From: JADKCZ01 sp963786945 | GTDB taxonomy: Bacteria > Myxococcota > Myxococcia > Myxococcales > Anaeromyxobacteraceae | Direction: 5' to 3' | NCBI GenBank assembly: GCA_963786945.1 | Contig: CAWBAO010000004.1 | Span: 248,001 to 312,000, forward strand | DNA length: 64,000 nt | Shown: positions 43,529 to 51,887 of the stretch, piece after piece | Layout: each line of letters begins with the position of its first letter | How positions within the stretch are numbered: position 1 is the stretch's first letter | Notes under the pieces: generated by a model | What the model was told of the DNA's origin: nothing | The model's database searches: none | What the model saw: only the letters and a program-made list of their open reading frames with translations | Program-made: the position numbers and the translations under genes

Positions 43529-43759
43529 GTGGCGACGATGAAGCCGGGGCGCCACGCGGCGCCACGCCTCGCCGCCATGGGGAAGCCCGAGATCTTCATG
43601 GCTCGCGAGCACGTCCTGACCATCGTCCGCCAGCCCGAAGGCCACTGGACGGTGAGCCTGGACGGCAGGCCGCTGCCGGGGGGCTTCGAGACCCAGGTCG
43701 AGGCCTGGGAGGCCGGCGTGCGTTCCGCCGACCTCCAGGACCGGCTGCGCACGGCCTGA
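43529..43759 (+). CDS. Small DUF2188-like protein
   Basis: This 76-residue product has a core reading EHVLTIVRQPEGHWTVSLDG then ETQVEAWEAGVRSAD, like the short DUF2188-type fold. The first 20 or so residues are basic and may not be translated; internal ATG codons at 43538, 43577 and 43598 are alternatives. It starts directly after the stop of the preceding gene. Confidence 0.5.
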   Translation: MATMKPGRHAAPRLAAMGKPEIFMAREHVLTIVRQPEGHWTVSLDGRPLPGGFETQVEAWEAGVRSADLQDRLRTA

Positions 43760-43795
43760 GAGCGGCCCGGCGAGGAGGGACCGCCGCCCTCCCCT

Positions 43796-44515
43796 TCAGG
43801 CTCCGTCTCCAGCCGCCTCCACCCGATCGCGCAGTCGGTAGCCCACGCCCGGCTCCGTGACCAGGAGCCTGGGGCGCGCCGGCTCCGCCTCGAGCTTCTT
43901 GCGGAGCTCGGCCATGTGGACGCGGACGTAGTGCACCTCGGTGGCCGCCGGCCCCCAGACCTCCTTCAGGATCTGCCGATGCGTCAGGACCTTGCCGGCG
44001 TGGCGGGCCAGCAGCGCCAGCAGGCGGAACTCGGTCGGCGTCAGGCGCACCTCCTGGCCTCCCACCGTCACCTCGCGTCGGGCCAGGTCCACCCGGAGCG
44101 GGCCCGCCTCGAAGACGGGCTCTGCGCCCGGCCCGGCGCTGGCGTGCCGGAGCGCGACGCGCATCCGGGCGAGGAGCTCGTTCACGCCGAAGGGCTTGGT
44201 GAGGTAGTCGTCGGCCCCGGCGTCGAGCGCCCGCACCTTGTCCTCCTCCCGGCCGCGCGCCGAGAGCACGATGATGGGGGCGCGCGTCCACTCCCGCAGC
44301 CGCCGCGCCAGGTCGATGCCGTCGCCGTCCGGCAGGCCCAGGTCGAGCAGGAACAGGTCGGGGTTGTGCCCCGGTGCGAGCTGCTCCGCCTCCAGGATGG
44401 TGCCGGCCTCGACGAGGCGGTAGCCGTGGCTCTGCAGCGCCGCGCGCAGGAAGCGGCGGACCGGTGGCTCGTCCTCGACCACGAGCACGACGGGTGCCGG
44501 GGCCGGTGCGCTCAT
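43796..44515 (-). CDS. kdpE: KdpE-type response regulator
   Basis: This 239-residue regulator closely follows KdpE. The receiver has VVEDEPPVRRFLRAAL, D58 in DLFLLDLGLPDGDGI, and IIVLSARGREEDKVRALDA with DDYLTKPFGVNELLAR. The winged helix has EVRLTPTEFRLLALLARHAG, then KVLTHRQILKEVWGP and VRVHMAELRKKLEAEP, ending in TEPGVGYRLRD. KdpE controls potassium uptake genes in response to its membrane kinase. No kdpFABC lies here; instead a KimA-like potassium permease is divergent, with tandem repeat sites in between. Its ATG overlaps the kinase stop by 4 bp. Confidence 0.88.
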   Translation of the reverse strand: MSAPAPAPVVLVVEDEPPVRRFLRAALQSHGYRLVEAGTILEAEQLAPGHNPDLFLLDLGLPDGDGIDLARRLREWTRAPIIVLSARGREEDKVRALDAGADDYLTKPFGVNELLARMRVALRHASAGPGAEPVFEAGPLRVDLARREVTVGGQEVRLTPTEFRLLALLARHAGKVLTHRQILKEVWGPAATEVHYVRVHMAELRKKLEAEPARPRLLVTEPGVGYRLRDRVEAAGDGA

Positions 44516-46035
44516 GGCACCACCCTCGGTCCCCCGGGCGGGACCGGCAGGACCATGCGGAACACGGCGCCTCCGCCCTCCCGGTTGGCGGCCACCAGCT
44601 GCCCGCCGTGGACCCGCGCGATGGCCCTGGCGATGGGCAGCCCGAGGCCGGCCCCGCGAGCGCCGGCGGCCGCACCCCGGTGGAAGCGCTCGAAGATCCG
44701 CTCCTCGTCCCCGGGCGGGAGCCCGGGCCCGCGATCGGCCACCTCGAGCAGGATGGCGTCCCCGGCGCGGCGCGCCGCCACCGTGAGCTCGGCGCCGGCC
44801 GGCGTGTGCTTGACCGCGTTCTCGAGCAGGTTGGCGATGGCCTGCTCGAGCAGGACCGGATCCACCGAGAGGAGCGGCAGGTCGGGCTCGAGCTCCGTCC
44901 GCACCTTCCGGCCCCCCAGGGGACGCTCGAGGCGCGTGAGCGCGCTCCCCACCACCTCGTCCACCGGCACCCATTCGCGCTTCGGCACCACCGCCCCGCC
45001 TTCGAGCCGGGTCATGTCGAGGAGGTTGCCGACCAGCCGCTCCAGCCGCTCGGCCTCGTCCACGATGGATTCGATGAGCTCGCGCCGCGTCGCCGCGTCG
45101 AGCCCGGGGTCCTCGCGGAGCGCCGTGGCCGCCCCGGTGATGGTGGCAAGCGGCGTGCGCAGGTCGTGCGACACCGACGAGAGCAGCTGGCTGCGCAACG
45201 CCTCCCGCTCCACCTCCAGCGCGGCCCGCCGCGCCTCCTCGGCGTGGCGCACCCGGTCCAGCGCCAGCGCCGAGGCCTGGGCCAGCGCCTCGAGCAGGCT
45301 CCGCTGCTCGGGCGTGGGTGCCTGGCCGTCGCGCGGCTGGACCGCGAGGACGCCCAGCACGCCGGCGAAGGAGCGCACCGGGACGCACAGGTACGGCTCG
45401 GAGCCCATGTTGCCCGTCCCCGGGCCCACCGGGCCCGCGTGTGCCGCCACCCACTCGGCGAGCTCGACGGCGCCCAGCCCGACCGCGGCCCCCGGTGGCT
45501 CGGAGGCGACGGCGGTCACGGCCCCGGAGGCCCCGACCTCGAACCAGGCGGCCTCGGCCCCCAGCGCCTGGGCCGCGCCGCGGCAGGTCGCCCTGGCGAC
45601 GGCCGCCACGTCGAGCGCGCCGGAGAGCTCGCGGGACGCCGCGTGGAGCGCCGCGGTGCGCCCCGCCCGCGCCAGGGCCTCCTCCCGCTGCTCGCGGAGC
45701 CGCAGCACCAGCGTCCCGATGACGAGGCTGGCCACGAACATGACGGCGAAGGTGGTGACGTGGCGTGGGTCGGCCACGTCGAGCGTGTAGAACGGCGGCA
45801 CGAAGAACCAGTCGAAGACGGCCACCGAGAGCGCCGCCGCGACCAGGGCGGCACGGCGCCCGGCGACGAGCGCGGTGGCCATGACCCCCAGCAGGAAGAT
45901 CATCTCCACGTCCTGGACGTGCAGGAGCGCCCGCGCCGCGGCGGCGACCACGGCCGTGAGCGCGACGATCCCGGCGCCGCGGGCGGCGGGCCAGAGGAGC
46001 CCCTCCTCTCTCGTGCTCTGCTCCACGTGCTCCAT
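44512..46035 (-). CDS. KdpD-like sensor histidine kinase lacking the N-terminal KdpD/Usp domains
   Basis: This 507-residue kinase matches the C-terminal half of KdpD. It has four membrane helices of the DUF4118 type (GIVALTAVVAAAARALLHV, EMIFLLGVMATALVAG, ALSVAVFDWFFVPPFYTLDV, VTTFAVMFVASLVIGTLVL). A GAF domain (about 130-260), HisKA with H290 in SSVSHDLRTPLATITG, and an ATPase domain (ANLLENAVKHTP, VADRGPGLPPGDE, GAGLGLPIARAIA) follow. The usual N-terminal Walker-type KdpD domain and Usp domain are absent. It is coupled to the regulator gene and divergent from the potassium permease. The probable operator lies 25 bp upstream. Confidence 0.87.
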   Translation of the reverse strand: MEHVEQSTREEGLLWPAARGAGIVALTAVVAAAARALLHVQDVEMIFLLGVMATALVAGRRAALVAAALSVAVFDWFFVPPFYTLDVADPRHVTTFAVMFVASLVIGTLVLRLREQREEALARAGRTAALHAASRELSGALDVAAVARATCRGAAQALGAEAAWFEVGASGAVTAVASEPPGAAVGLGAVELAEWVAAHAGPVGPGTGNMGSEPYLCVPVRSFAGVLGVLAVQPRDGQAPTPEQRSLLEALAQASALALDRVRHAEEARRAALEVEREALRSQLLSSVSHDLRTPLATITGAATALREDPGLDAATRRELIESIVDEAERLERLVGNLLDMTRLEGGAVVPKREWVPVDEVVGSALTRLERPLGGRKVRTELEPDLPLLSVDPVLLEQAIANLLENAVKHTPAGAELTVAARRAGDAILLEVADRGPGLPPGDEERIFERFHRGAAAGARGAGLGLPIARAIARVHGGQLVAANREGGGAVFRMVLPVPPGGPRVVP

Positions 46036-46059
46036 TCGCTCCGAAGCCTAGTCCCTGTG

Positions 46060-46078
46060 GCATCAACGGCGGATCAAG
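46060..46078 (-). promoter_or_regulatory. Putative KdpE-type tandem site A
   Basis: Read on the minus strand, CTTGATCCGCCGTTGATGC holds two TTGAT half-sites 11 bases apart in direct orientation, as OmpR-family dimers bind. It ends 25 bp before the kinase start codon and faces that gene. Confidence 0.6.
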
Positions 46079-46132
46079 GTGGCTGGCATCCGGTGCACCC
46101 TCTCGGGTATTGCCCGCTCGCCCGGAGGGGAT

Positions 46133-46151
46133 CTTGATGCCGCGTTGATGC
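46133..46151 (+). promoter_or_regulatory. Putative KdpE-type tandem site B
   Basis: CTTGATGCCGCGTTGATGC on the + strand matches site A in 16 of 19 positions, with the same 11-base phase. It lies 32 bp before site C. Confidence 0.6.
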
Positions 46152-46164
46152 GGCCACCGCGCGC

Positions 46165-46183
46165 CTTGATCCCGCCTTGAGGC
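46165..46183 (+). promoter_or_regulatory. Putative KdpE-type tandem site C
   Basis: CTTGATCCCGCCTTGAGGC repeats the pattern of sites A and B. It ends 23 bp before the permease ATG, mirroring the 25 bp between site A and the kinase ATG. Confidence 0.6.
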
Positions 46184-46205
46184 GAAGCGGAACAGGCTCC
46201 TCCCG

Positions 46206-48245
46206 ATGCCGAACCGCGACGCCATGCCACCCGAGCCGCCGGCCGATCCACCCGGGGACCAGCCTCCGCCCGCCCCTCCCGGCCGCAACGGCTGGCGTCG
46301 CCTCCTGGTGGGTGCGCCCCGGGACGTCCTCGATCCGCGGACCTACCACCACATCTCCCTCATCGCGGTGCTGGCCTGGGTGGGGCTCGGCGCCGACGGG
46401 CTCTCGTCGTCGGCCTACGGCCCGGACGAGGCGTTCCGGGCGCTCGGGCGCCACGCCTACCTGGCCGTCGCGCTCGCGCTGGCCACCGCCATCACCGTCC
46501 TCGTCATCTCGGTCGCCTACTCGCAGATCATCAAGCGCTTCCCCTTCGGCGGCGGCGGCTACGTCGTCGCCACCGAGCTGCTCGGGCCCCGGGTCGGCGT
46601 GGTCTCGGGCGCGGCGCTGCTGGTCGACTACGTCCTCACCATCTCGGTCTCCATCGCCTCCGGCGGCGACGCCGTCTTCTCGTTCCTGCCGCCGGGGCTC
46701 TCGGCCTGGAAGCTGCCGCTGGAGGCGCTCGCCATCGGGGGGCTGGTGCTCCTCAACCTGCGCGGCGTCAAGGAGTCGGTCTCCGTCCTGGCGCCCATCT
46801 TCGCCCTCTTCCTCGTCACCCATGCCGTCCTCATCCTCGGCGGCATCGGCCAGCACGCGGCCGACGTGCCACGGGTCGCCGGCGAGGTGGCGAGCGGCTT
46901 CCGGTCCGGCCTGGCCGAGGTCGGCGCCATGGGGCTCTTCGCCGTCTTCCTGCGCGCCTACTCGATGGGCGCCGGCACCTACACCGGCATCGAGGCGGTC
47001 TCCAACGGCATCCAGATCATGCGCGAGCCGAAGGTGCACACCGCGCGCAAGACCATGACCTACATGGCGGTCTCCCTCTCGCTGACCGCCGCGGGCATCC
47101 TCCTCTGCTACCTGCTCTTCCGCGCCGCCCCGGAGGAGGGGAAGACCATGAACGCCGTCCTCCTGGAGCGGTTCGCCTCCGGGTGGACCCTCCTCGGGCT
47201 CCCGGCGGGCCGCGCCTTCGTGGTGGTGGCCCTGGTCTCCGAGGCGCTGCTCCTCTTCGTGGCGGCCCAGGCCGGCTTCATCGACGGGCCACGGGTCATG
47301 TCCAACATGGCCATCGACTCCTGGCTGCCGCACCGCTTCGCGCAGCTCTCGGAGCGGCTCTCGATGCAGGACGGGGTGCTGCTGATGGGCGGCGCCTCGC
47401 TGGCCACGCTCTTCTGGACCGGCGGCGACATCCTGACGCTGGTGACGATGTACTCCATCAACGTCTTCGTCACCTTCTCGCTCTCCCAGCTCGCCATGCT
47501 CCGCTACTGGTGGAAGACCCCGGGCCAGGGGCGCAAGCGAGGCTTCGCCATCCACGGCCTCGCCTTCCTGCTCTGCGCCGGCATCCTCACCGGGACCGTC
47601 TACGAGAAGGGTGCCGAGGGCGGGTGGGTCACCATCGTGGTGACCGGCCTGGTGGTCGCCCTGTGCTTCGCCATCCGGCGGCACTACCGGCAGGTCTCCT
47701 CGAACCTGAAGCGGCTGGACGGCATCCTCGACGCCCTCCCCCACCACACCGGCGGGCCGCGGCCGGTGGTGGACCCGAAGGCGCCCACCGCGGTGCTCCT
47801 GGTGGGCGGCTACGGGGGCCTCGGCGTGCACGCGCTGCTCACCATCCAGCGCATCTTCCCGGGCCACTTCAGGAACTTCATCTTCGTGTCGGTGGGCGTG
47901 GTCGACTCGGCGGCCATGAAGGGCGTGGAGGAGGTGGACCGCGTCCGCCTCCGGACCGAGGAGGCGCTGCAGCGCTACGTGGACCTGGCGCAGCGGCTCA
48001 AGCTGGCGGCCGACTACCGGATGGACGTGGGCACCGAGGCGGTGGCCGTGGCCGAGCGGCTCTGCGCCGAGGCCAGCCGCGAGTTCCCTCGGGCGGTCTT
48101 CTTCGCCGGGAAGCTGGTCTTCCAGAAGGAGACCGTCTTCCAGCGGCTGCTCCACAACGAGACCGCCTACCAGCTGCAGCGGCGGCTGCAGTTCGCCGGG
48201 ATGAACTCGATGGTGCTGCCGGTGCGGGTGATCGAGGGGACGTAG
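46206..48245 (+). CDS. KimA-like APC-superfamily potassium permease
   Basis: This 679-residue protein has a Pro-rich cytoplasmic N-terminus (about 1-30). About 12 membrane helices follow, beginning ISLIAVLAWVGLGADGLSSS and YGPDEAFRALG, the conserved start of the KimA/KUP group. GGGGYVVATELLGPRVG, RAYSMGAGTYTGIEAVSNG and TMYSINVFVTFSLSQLAML also fit. A soluble C-terminal domain (about 500-679) is present, as in KimA, a proton-coupled potassium importer. It could be annotated as an amino-acid permease, but the adjacent KdpDE-type genes support potassium. Three operator-like repeats lie in its promoter region. Confidence 0.82.
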   Translation: MPNRDAMPPEPPADPPGDQPPPAPPGRNGWRRLLVGAPRDVLDPRTYHHISLIAVLAWVGLGADGLSSSAYGPDEAFRALGRHAYLAVALALATAITVLVISVAYSQIIKRFPFGGGGYVVATELLGPRVGVVSGAALLVDYVLTISVSIASGGDAVFSFLPPGLSAWKLPLEALAIGGLVLLNLRGVKESVSVLAPIFALFLVTHAVLILGGIGQHAADVPRVAGEVASGFRSGLAEVGAMGLFAVFLRAYSMGAGTYTGIEAVSNGIQIMREPKVHTARKTMTYMAVSLSLTAAGILLCYLLFRAAPEEGKTMNAVLLERFASGWTLLGLPAGRAFVVVALVSEALLLFVAAQAGFIDGPRVMSNMAIDSWLPHRFAQLSERLSMQDGVLLMGGASLATLFWTGGDILTLVTMYSINVFVTFSLSQLAMLRYWWKTPGQGRKRGFAIHGLAFLLCAGILTGTVYEKGAEGGWVTIVVTGLVVALCFAIRRHYRQVSSNLKRLDGILDALPHHTGGPRPVVDPKAPTAVLLVGGYGGLGVHALLTIQRIFPGHFRNFIFVSVGVVDSAAMKGVEEVDRVRLRTEEALQRYVDLAQRLKLAADYRMDVGTEAVAVAERLCAEASREFPRAVFFAGKLVFQKETVFQRLLHNETAYQLQRRLQFAGMNSMVLPVRVIEGT

Positions 48246-48310
48246 CGGCCGGCTGCGCCACGACGATCCCGGGTCGGCCGGGGCCGCCCGGGGCGCCGGC
48301 CTGCGACGGG

Positions 48311-48667
48311 TCACGGCCCGGCGAGGTAGTCCAGCGCCTCCTCGATGGTGGCGAACGGCTTCATCGGCACGGGAGTCGCCGCCGAGTTGAAGAACGCCAG
48401 CAGCACCTTGTTGAAGCCGTCGGCGCCCACGACGGCGCGCTTCCGGGTCCGGGCGGTGTTGGGCATGGCCGCGATCTTGGCGACCCGCACGAACTCGCTC
48501 CCGAACACGACGCCGCGCGCATCCACCAGGGTCAGCACGGGCGCCCGGGCGCCGTCGATCTCGGCGGCCTGGTCGTGGAGCGTCTCGAGGCACTCGGTCG
48601 GGCCGAGGTTCCGGTAGTCGACGTACAGGATATCGTGGCCGCGGTGTTCGACCCAGGACACGGGCAT
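48311..48667 (-). CDS. STAS/SpoIIAA-like small protein
   Basis: This 118-residue protein begins MPVSWVEHRGHDILYVDYRN. It then alternates strands and helices (APVLTLVDARGVVFGSEFVR) and ends ATIEEALDYLAGP, in the manner of the SpoIIAA-like STAS fold often found as free-standing proteins. No phosphorylatable Ser typical of anti-sigma antagonists is evident. It is converged upon by the permease gene. Function unknown. Confidence 0.6.
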   Translation of the reverse strand: MPVSWVEHRGHDILYVDYRNLGPTECLETLHDQAAEIDGARAPVLTLVDARGVVFGSEFVRVAKIAAMPNTARTRKRAVVGADGFNKVLLAFFNSAATPVPMKPFATIEEALDYLAGP

Positions 48668-48793
48668 GGAGCGCCTCCCGGGCCGGCATGCTTGCCCGAG
48701 CCGCGAGGAGGCGTCCAGTCACTCACCGTCCGTACACGGGGGACCAGTGGCGGGCGTGGCGCTCGCGATGACTCCGTTGCTCCCGCTCGCACC

Positions 48794-49309
48794 TCAACCG
48801 CGGTGATCGATCGGCCGCGCGGCCGCTTCGGCCCTGCGGGCGAGCAGCGCGCGCTGCGCCGGGCCGTTCGCGATCTTCCGGTAGGCCTCCACCATGTCCT
48901 CCGTGGCGACCTCGAGCATGACGCGATTCTCGACCCAGAGCTCGTAGAGCTCGAACAGCCGCACCTCAGGGGTGGGCCCGCGCCAGAAGTGGAGCGTGCG
49001 CCACCCCTCCCGTGCGCCGATCCTCTCGATGGTAGCGCGATCGGCCTTGACCGACAGGAGCACGTGGAACGGGACGAAGGCGGGCGCGTCGCGCAGCTCG
49101 ATCCCGCCCATCGCGTCTCCTTCCCCAGGCACCAGCGAGGTTCGCTCCGGATAGACCTCGACGCCTGTTCCATGCGGGTCCTCCGCGTACGCCACCCAGG
49201 CGCCGGGAATCGCCCCGATGAAAGGGCCTGAATAGCCTCCGAGCAGCTCTGCCAGCACGGCCGCGACGTGCTCCGGATTGCGGGCCGGGATCGAGACGTG
49301 GTGGATCAT
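48794..49309 (-). CDS. VOC (glyoxalase-fold) family protein
   Basis: This 171-residue protein begins MIHHVSIPARNPEHVAAVLA, the opening strand and helix of a VOC module with a metal-type His. It continues AYAEDPHGTGVEVYPERTS and FHVLLSVKADRATIERIG, with acidic residues at later positions. It may be a dioxygenase, isomerase or resistance protein; the fold does not tell. It is divergent from a MarR-family gene across a 54-bp gap that carries a palindromic operator. Confidence 0.72.
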   Translation of the reverse strand: MIHHVSIPARNPEHVAAVLAELLGGYSGPFIGAIPGAWVAYAEDPHGTGVEVYPERTSLVPGEGDAMGGIELRDAPAFVPFHVLLSVKADRATIERIGAREGWRTLHFWRGPTPEVRLFELYELWVENRVMLEVATEDMVEAYRKIANGPAQRALLARRAEAAARPIDHRG

Positions 49310-49322
49310 GGCGCACCCCTTT

Positions 49323-49339
49323 GGTCAGTTGTCCTGACC
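49323..49339. promoter_or_regulatory. Palindromic operator between VOC and MarR genes
   Basis: GGTCAG-TTGTC-CTGACC is a perfect 6-bp inverted repeat with a 5-base centre, a typical MarR-type operator. It lies in the 54-bp divergent gap, 14 bp from the VOC start. Confidence 0.6.
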
Positions 49340-49363
49340 GTTATGATAAGGTAGGCTTACCAC

Positions 49364-49858
49364 ATGTCAAGCCCCAGGTTCGCCACGTCTCCCCGCCGCC
49401 CGGAGCAGGACACGGCGCCGCAGCTCGGCGCGCTGCTCCGGCTGGCCCACCAGTCGATGAGCCAGGAGCTCTCCCGATGGCTGAACGACTCGGGCCACAC
49501 CGATCTGCAGCCGGCGCACAGCGCCGCCATCCAGGCGCTGTGGACCCGGCCCGACGGCGCGCGGCTCACCACCTTGGCGCACGCGGCGCGTATCACGAAG
49601 CAGTCCATGGGCGCTCTCGTCGACCACCTGAGCCATGCCGGCTACGTCGAGCGCGTCGAGGATCCCGACGACCGCCGGGCCTCACGGGTCCGTCTCACCA
49701 CGCGAGGCCGAGCATTCGCGAAGGAGGCTCGCGCATTCTCGCGAAGGGTCGAGGCCGAGTGGGCCGAGTGCGTCGGAGAGCGCCGCGTGAGGGATCTTCG
49801 CGAGACGCTGGAGCTGCTGGTGGCCCGGCCGGTGGAGGATAGCCGGCCGGCCTCCTGA
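49364..49858 (+). CDS. MarR-family transcriptional regulator
   Basis: This 164-residue regulator has the MarR winged helix-turn-helix. LTTLAHAARITKQSMGALVD is the recognition part and HLSHAGYVERVEDPDDRRA leads into the wing (DPDDRRASRVRLTTRG, the family signature). Dimerisation helices are at both ends. It is divergent from the VOC gene, with a palindrome between them, so it probably represses that gene and itself. Ligand unknown. Confidence 0.88.
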   Translation: MSSPRFATSPRRPEQDTAPQLGALLRLAHQSMSQELSRWLNDSGHTDLQPAHSAAIQALWTRPDGARLTTLAHAARITKQSMGALVDHLSHAGYVERVEDPDDRRASRVRLTTRGRAFAKEARAFSRRVEAEWAECVGERRVRDLRETLELLVARPVEDSRPAS

Positions 49859-49865
49859 CGTGGCC

Positions 49866-50585
49866 TCACCGCGACACCGGCTCGGCCCGTCCGGACCAGC
49901 CCTTGCGAGCGGTCCGGCCCTGGAACAGGCCCAGCAACTCCTCGGCGCAGGAGGCGGCGATCTCGTCGCGGCGGGCCCTGAGGTGCGCGGCGCCATCGGC
50001 CATGATCTCGCCCAGTGGGCGGTGGGCCTCCTCGCTGGTCCTGGCGCAGTACTCCTCCCACAGCACCACCCCGCCGGGGAGCCGGATCAGCCTGGCCCTG
50101 ACCACGAAGTCGAGGCCATAGGTGGTCTTCGCCGAGTTGAGAAGGTTGCGCGACACGAAGGCGAGCCGCCAGGCCGTGCTCTCGAAGTCCAGCACCAGCC
50201 CATCGTGGAAGACCCTGCGCAGGACCTCGGGATCGACGGCGACGGCCGGGACGTGGTCGCTCGGGAGGGGGCGGTCGAACCGCTCGATGCGGGTGAGCTT
50301 CATCTCCCGCTGCAAGCCCGCCAGGAAGCCGGCCTCGACGCTCGCCACGGGATCCTCGATGCCGATCCAGGGTGCCGTGCCCGTCATCCCCTCCCACATC
50401 TCCACCGCGCCGCCCAGGGAGACCACCCGCAGGCGCCGGATGGGCTGGTAGTGGACCGAGTGGATCACCGGGGCCTCGGAGAGGCGTGACCGCTCCGCCG
50501 CGCTCAGCCGGACGGGCAACGCCCCGGAACAACCCGAGGTGGCCACGCCCAGGAGCAGCGCGAGGAACGCCGTGGCGTGGCGCAT
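49866..50585 (-). CDS. Lipoprotein of unknown function
   Basis: This 239-residue protein has the lipobox GVATSGCSG. A soluble alpha/beta region follows (VIHSVHYQPIRRLRVVSLGG, AWRLAFVSRNLLNSAKTTYG, FVVRARLIRLPGGVVLWEEY), suggesting an ABC-type periplasmic trafficking protein or an outer-membrane assembly lipoprotein. It ends in a basic stretch. No family recognised. The next gene on the strand, 47 bp upstream, is a barrel-like protein. Confidence 0.65.
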   Translation of the reverse strand: MRHATAFLALLLGVATSGCSGALPVRLSAAERSRLSEAPVIHSVHYQPIRRLRVVSLGGAVEMWEGMTGTAPWIGIEDPVASVEAGFLAGLQREMKLTRIERFDRPLPSDHVPAVAVDPEVLRRVFHDGLVLDFESTAWRLAFVSRNLLNSAKTTYGLDFVVRARLIRLPGGVVLWEEYCARTSEEAHRPLGEIMADGAAHLRARRDEIAASCAEELLGLFQGRTARKGWSGRAEPVSR

Positions 50586-50632
50586 GACGCGCACCCCCGG
50601 GACGCGACCCCGGCGCGGCCTGGCCGGTCTCG

Positions 50633-51496
50633 TCACGGCCCGAGCACCAATCTCAAGCCCAGCTGGATCCAGGCGTGGGTCGGCGCCGACGACAGGTGGT
50701 GGGTTCCGGAGGCATCGTTTGCCGAGTCATACTGGGTCAACGCCACCGTGCCAAAGACGCCAAAGGCGGACCTGTAGTAGTGCATGTCGCGGAGGTCCCA
50801 GCCCGCCGAGAGCCGGAGGTACTGCCAGCCGTTGAACGACACCAGCCTGGCGTCTCTGGATCTGCTCGAGGACGAGACCTCGGTGAACTCCCAGGCGCTG
50901 CCCAGCCCGATCCAGCCGGTGGTCGTCGCCAGGGGCGTGAACGTGTAGCGGAGCTGGGCACCCAGGCTGCCGGTGAAGGTGTCGCAGGAGAAGCCGAGGG
51001 CGTGGCAGAGATCCTGGGAGCGACTGCCGGAGTGTGCGAGCGCCATGTCGAAGAGCGCGCTGGCCATCCACGCCGGCGTGAAGCGGTACCCGAGCTCGAA
51101 GCCGACCAGGACTTGCGGGTTGGTGAGGTCCGACATGGCGAGGCCAGTGGCGGCGTCTCCCACCGGGTAGGCGACGCCGACGCCGGCGGCCAGCATGAGG
51201 GTCGACGGCTCGGGGGTGACCCTTCGCCACCCGGGGTCGAGCATCGGCGTGGCCGGCCCGGCCGGCGGGGCGGCGTCGCCGCGAATCGAGGTGTCCTGGT
51301 ACTCGATGCGCTCGACCTCGGTGGCCGGCAGCTTGCGCAGCTCACCGTCCGGGAGCTGTATCGTCACGCTCACGCCCGGGTCCTCCTCGATGACGACGCC
51401 GCGAAGCGGCTCGCCGCTCTTCAGGACGACGGTGTCCTGGCCCGGGTCGGTCCAGGCCATGAGGGCGGCGAGCGCGAGCTGGGCGAGCGTGATCAC
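50633..51496 (-). CDS. Outer-membrane protein with N-terminal 'LKSG-LRG' module
   Basis: This 287-residue protein starts at GTG 51496 with a signal peptide (ITLAQLALAALMAW). A short module (about 20-70) reads DTVVLKSGEPLRGVVIEEDP, then VTIQLPDGELRKLPATEVER and IEYQDTS. The rest is a probable barrel (AGVGVAYPVGDAATG, VLVGFELGYRFTPAW, LGAQLRYTFTPLATTTGW) ending LGLRLVLGP. The same N-terminal module occurs in the gene at 54052-54880, so the two are modular paralogues with different C-terminal halves. They bracket the ankyrin lipoprotein. Confidence 0.65.
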   Translation of the reverse strand: MITLAQLALAALMAWTDPGQDTVVLKSGEPLRGVVIEEDPGVSVTIQLPDGELRKLPATEVERIEYQDTSIRGDAAPPAGPATPMLDPGWRRVTPEPSTLMLAAGVGVAYPVGDAATGLAMSDLTNPQVLVGFELGYRFTPAWMASALFDMALAHSGSRSQDLCHALGFSCDTFTGSLGAQLRYTFTPLATTTGWIGLGSAWEFTEVSSSSRSRDARLVSFNGWQYLRLSAGWDLRDMHYYRSAFGVFGTVALTQYDSANDASGTHHLSSAPTHAWIQLGLRLVLGP

Positions 51497-51887
51497 TGGG
51501 CCTCGCGGCCATGCTGGCACCTGGGGCGGGCGCGTCAAGCCGAACGGCGCTCCGCTGGAGCGCCACCTCCCGATCGCATGCGGCGGGGCTTCGTCGATCG
51601 ACGCCACGCAGTCGATGCCGAGCGTGATGTTCTACGCTGCGCCCAGCGGCGCGCGCTGGCCTGCCTGAACGCCTGCCCGGCAGCACCCTCAGGGGCCTGC
51701 GCCGTTGCGCCCAGTGCCAGGTGGGTGCCTCCCAGACCCGGACCTTGAGTCGGCGGCGCAGGACGCCCACCGTGGGGTGGATGGACGACACCCGCCGGCG
51801 CCCCACCGGCGACGTGAAGTCATCGGCCAGGGGCCGCGAGCCGCTCGTTGACCCGGAGTGAGCCTGAGGGCTGGAGGAGGAGACGCC
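51497..51887. other. Gene-poor 391-bp gap
   Basis: Between two divergent starts this stretch has normal base composition but no convincing reading frame, repeat or hairpin. A clear GGAGGAGGAG lies at its right end as the ribosome site of the ankyrin gene. Confidence 0.5.
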
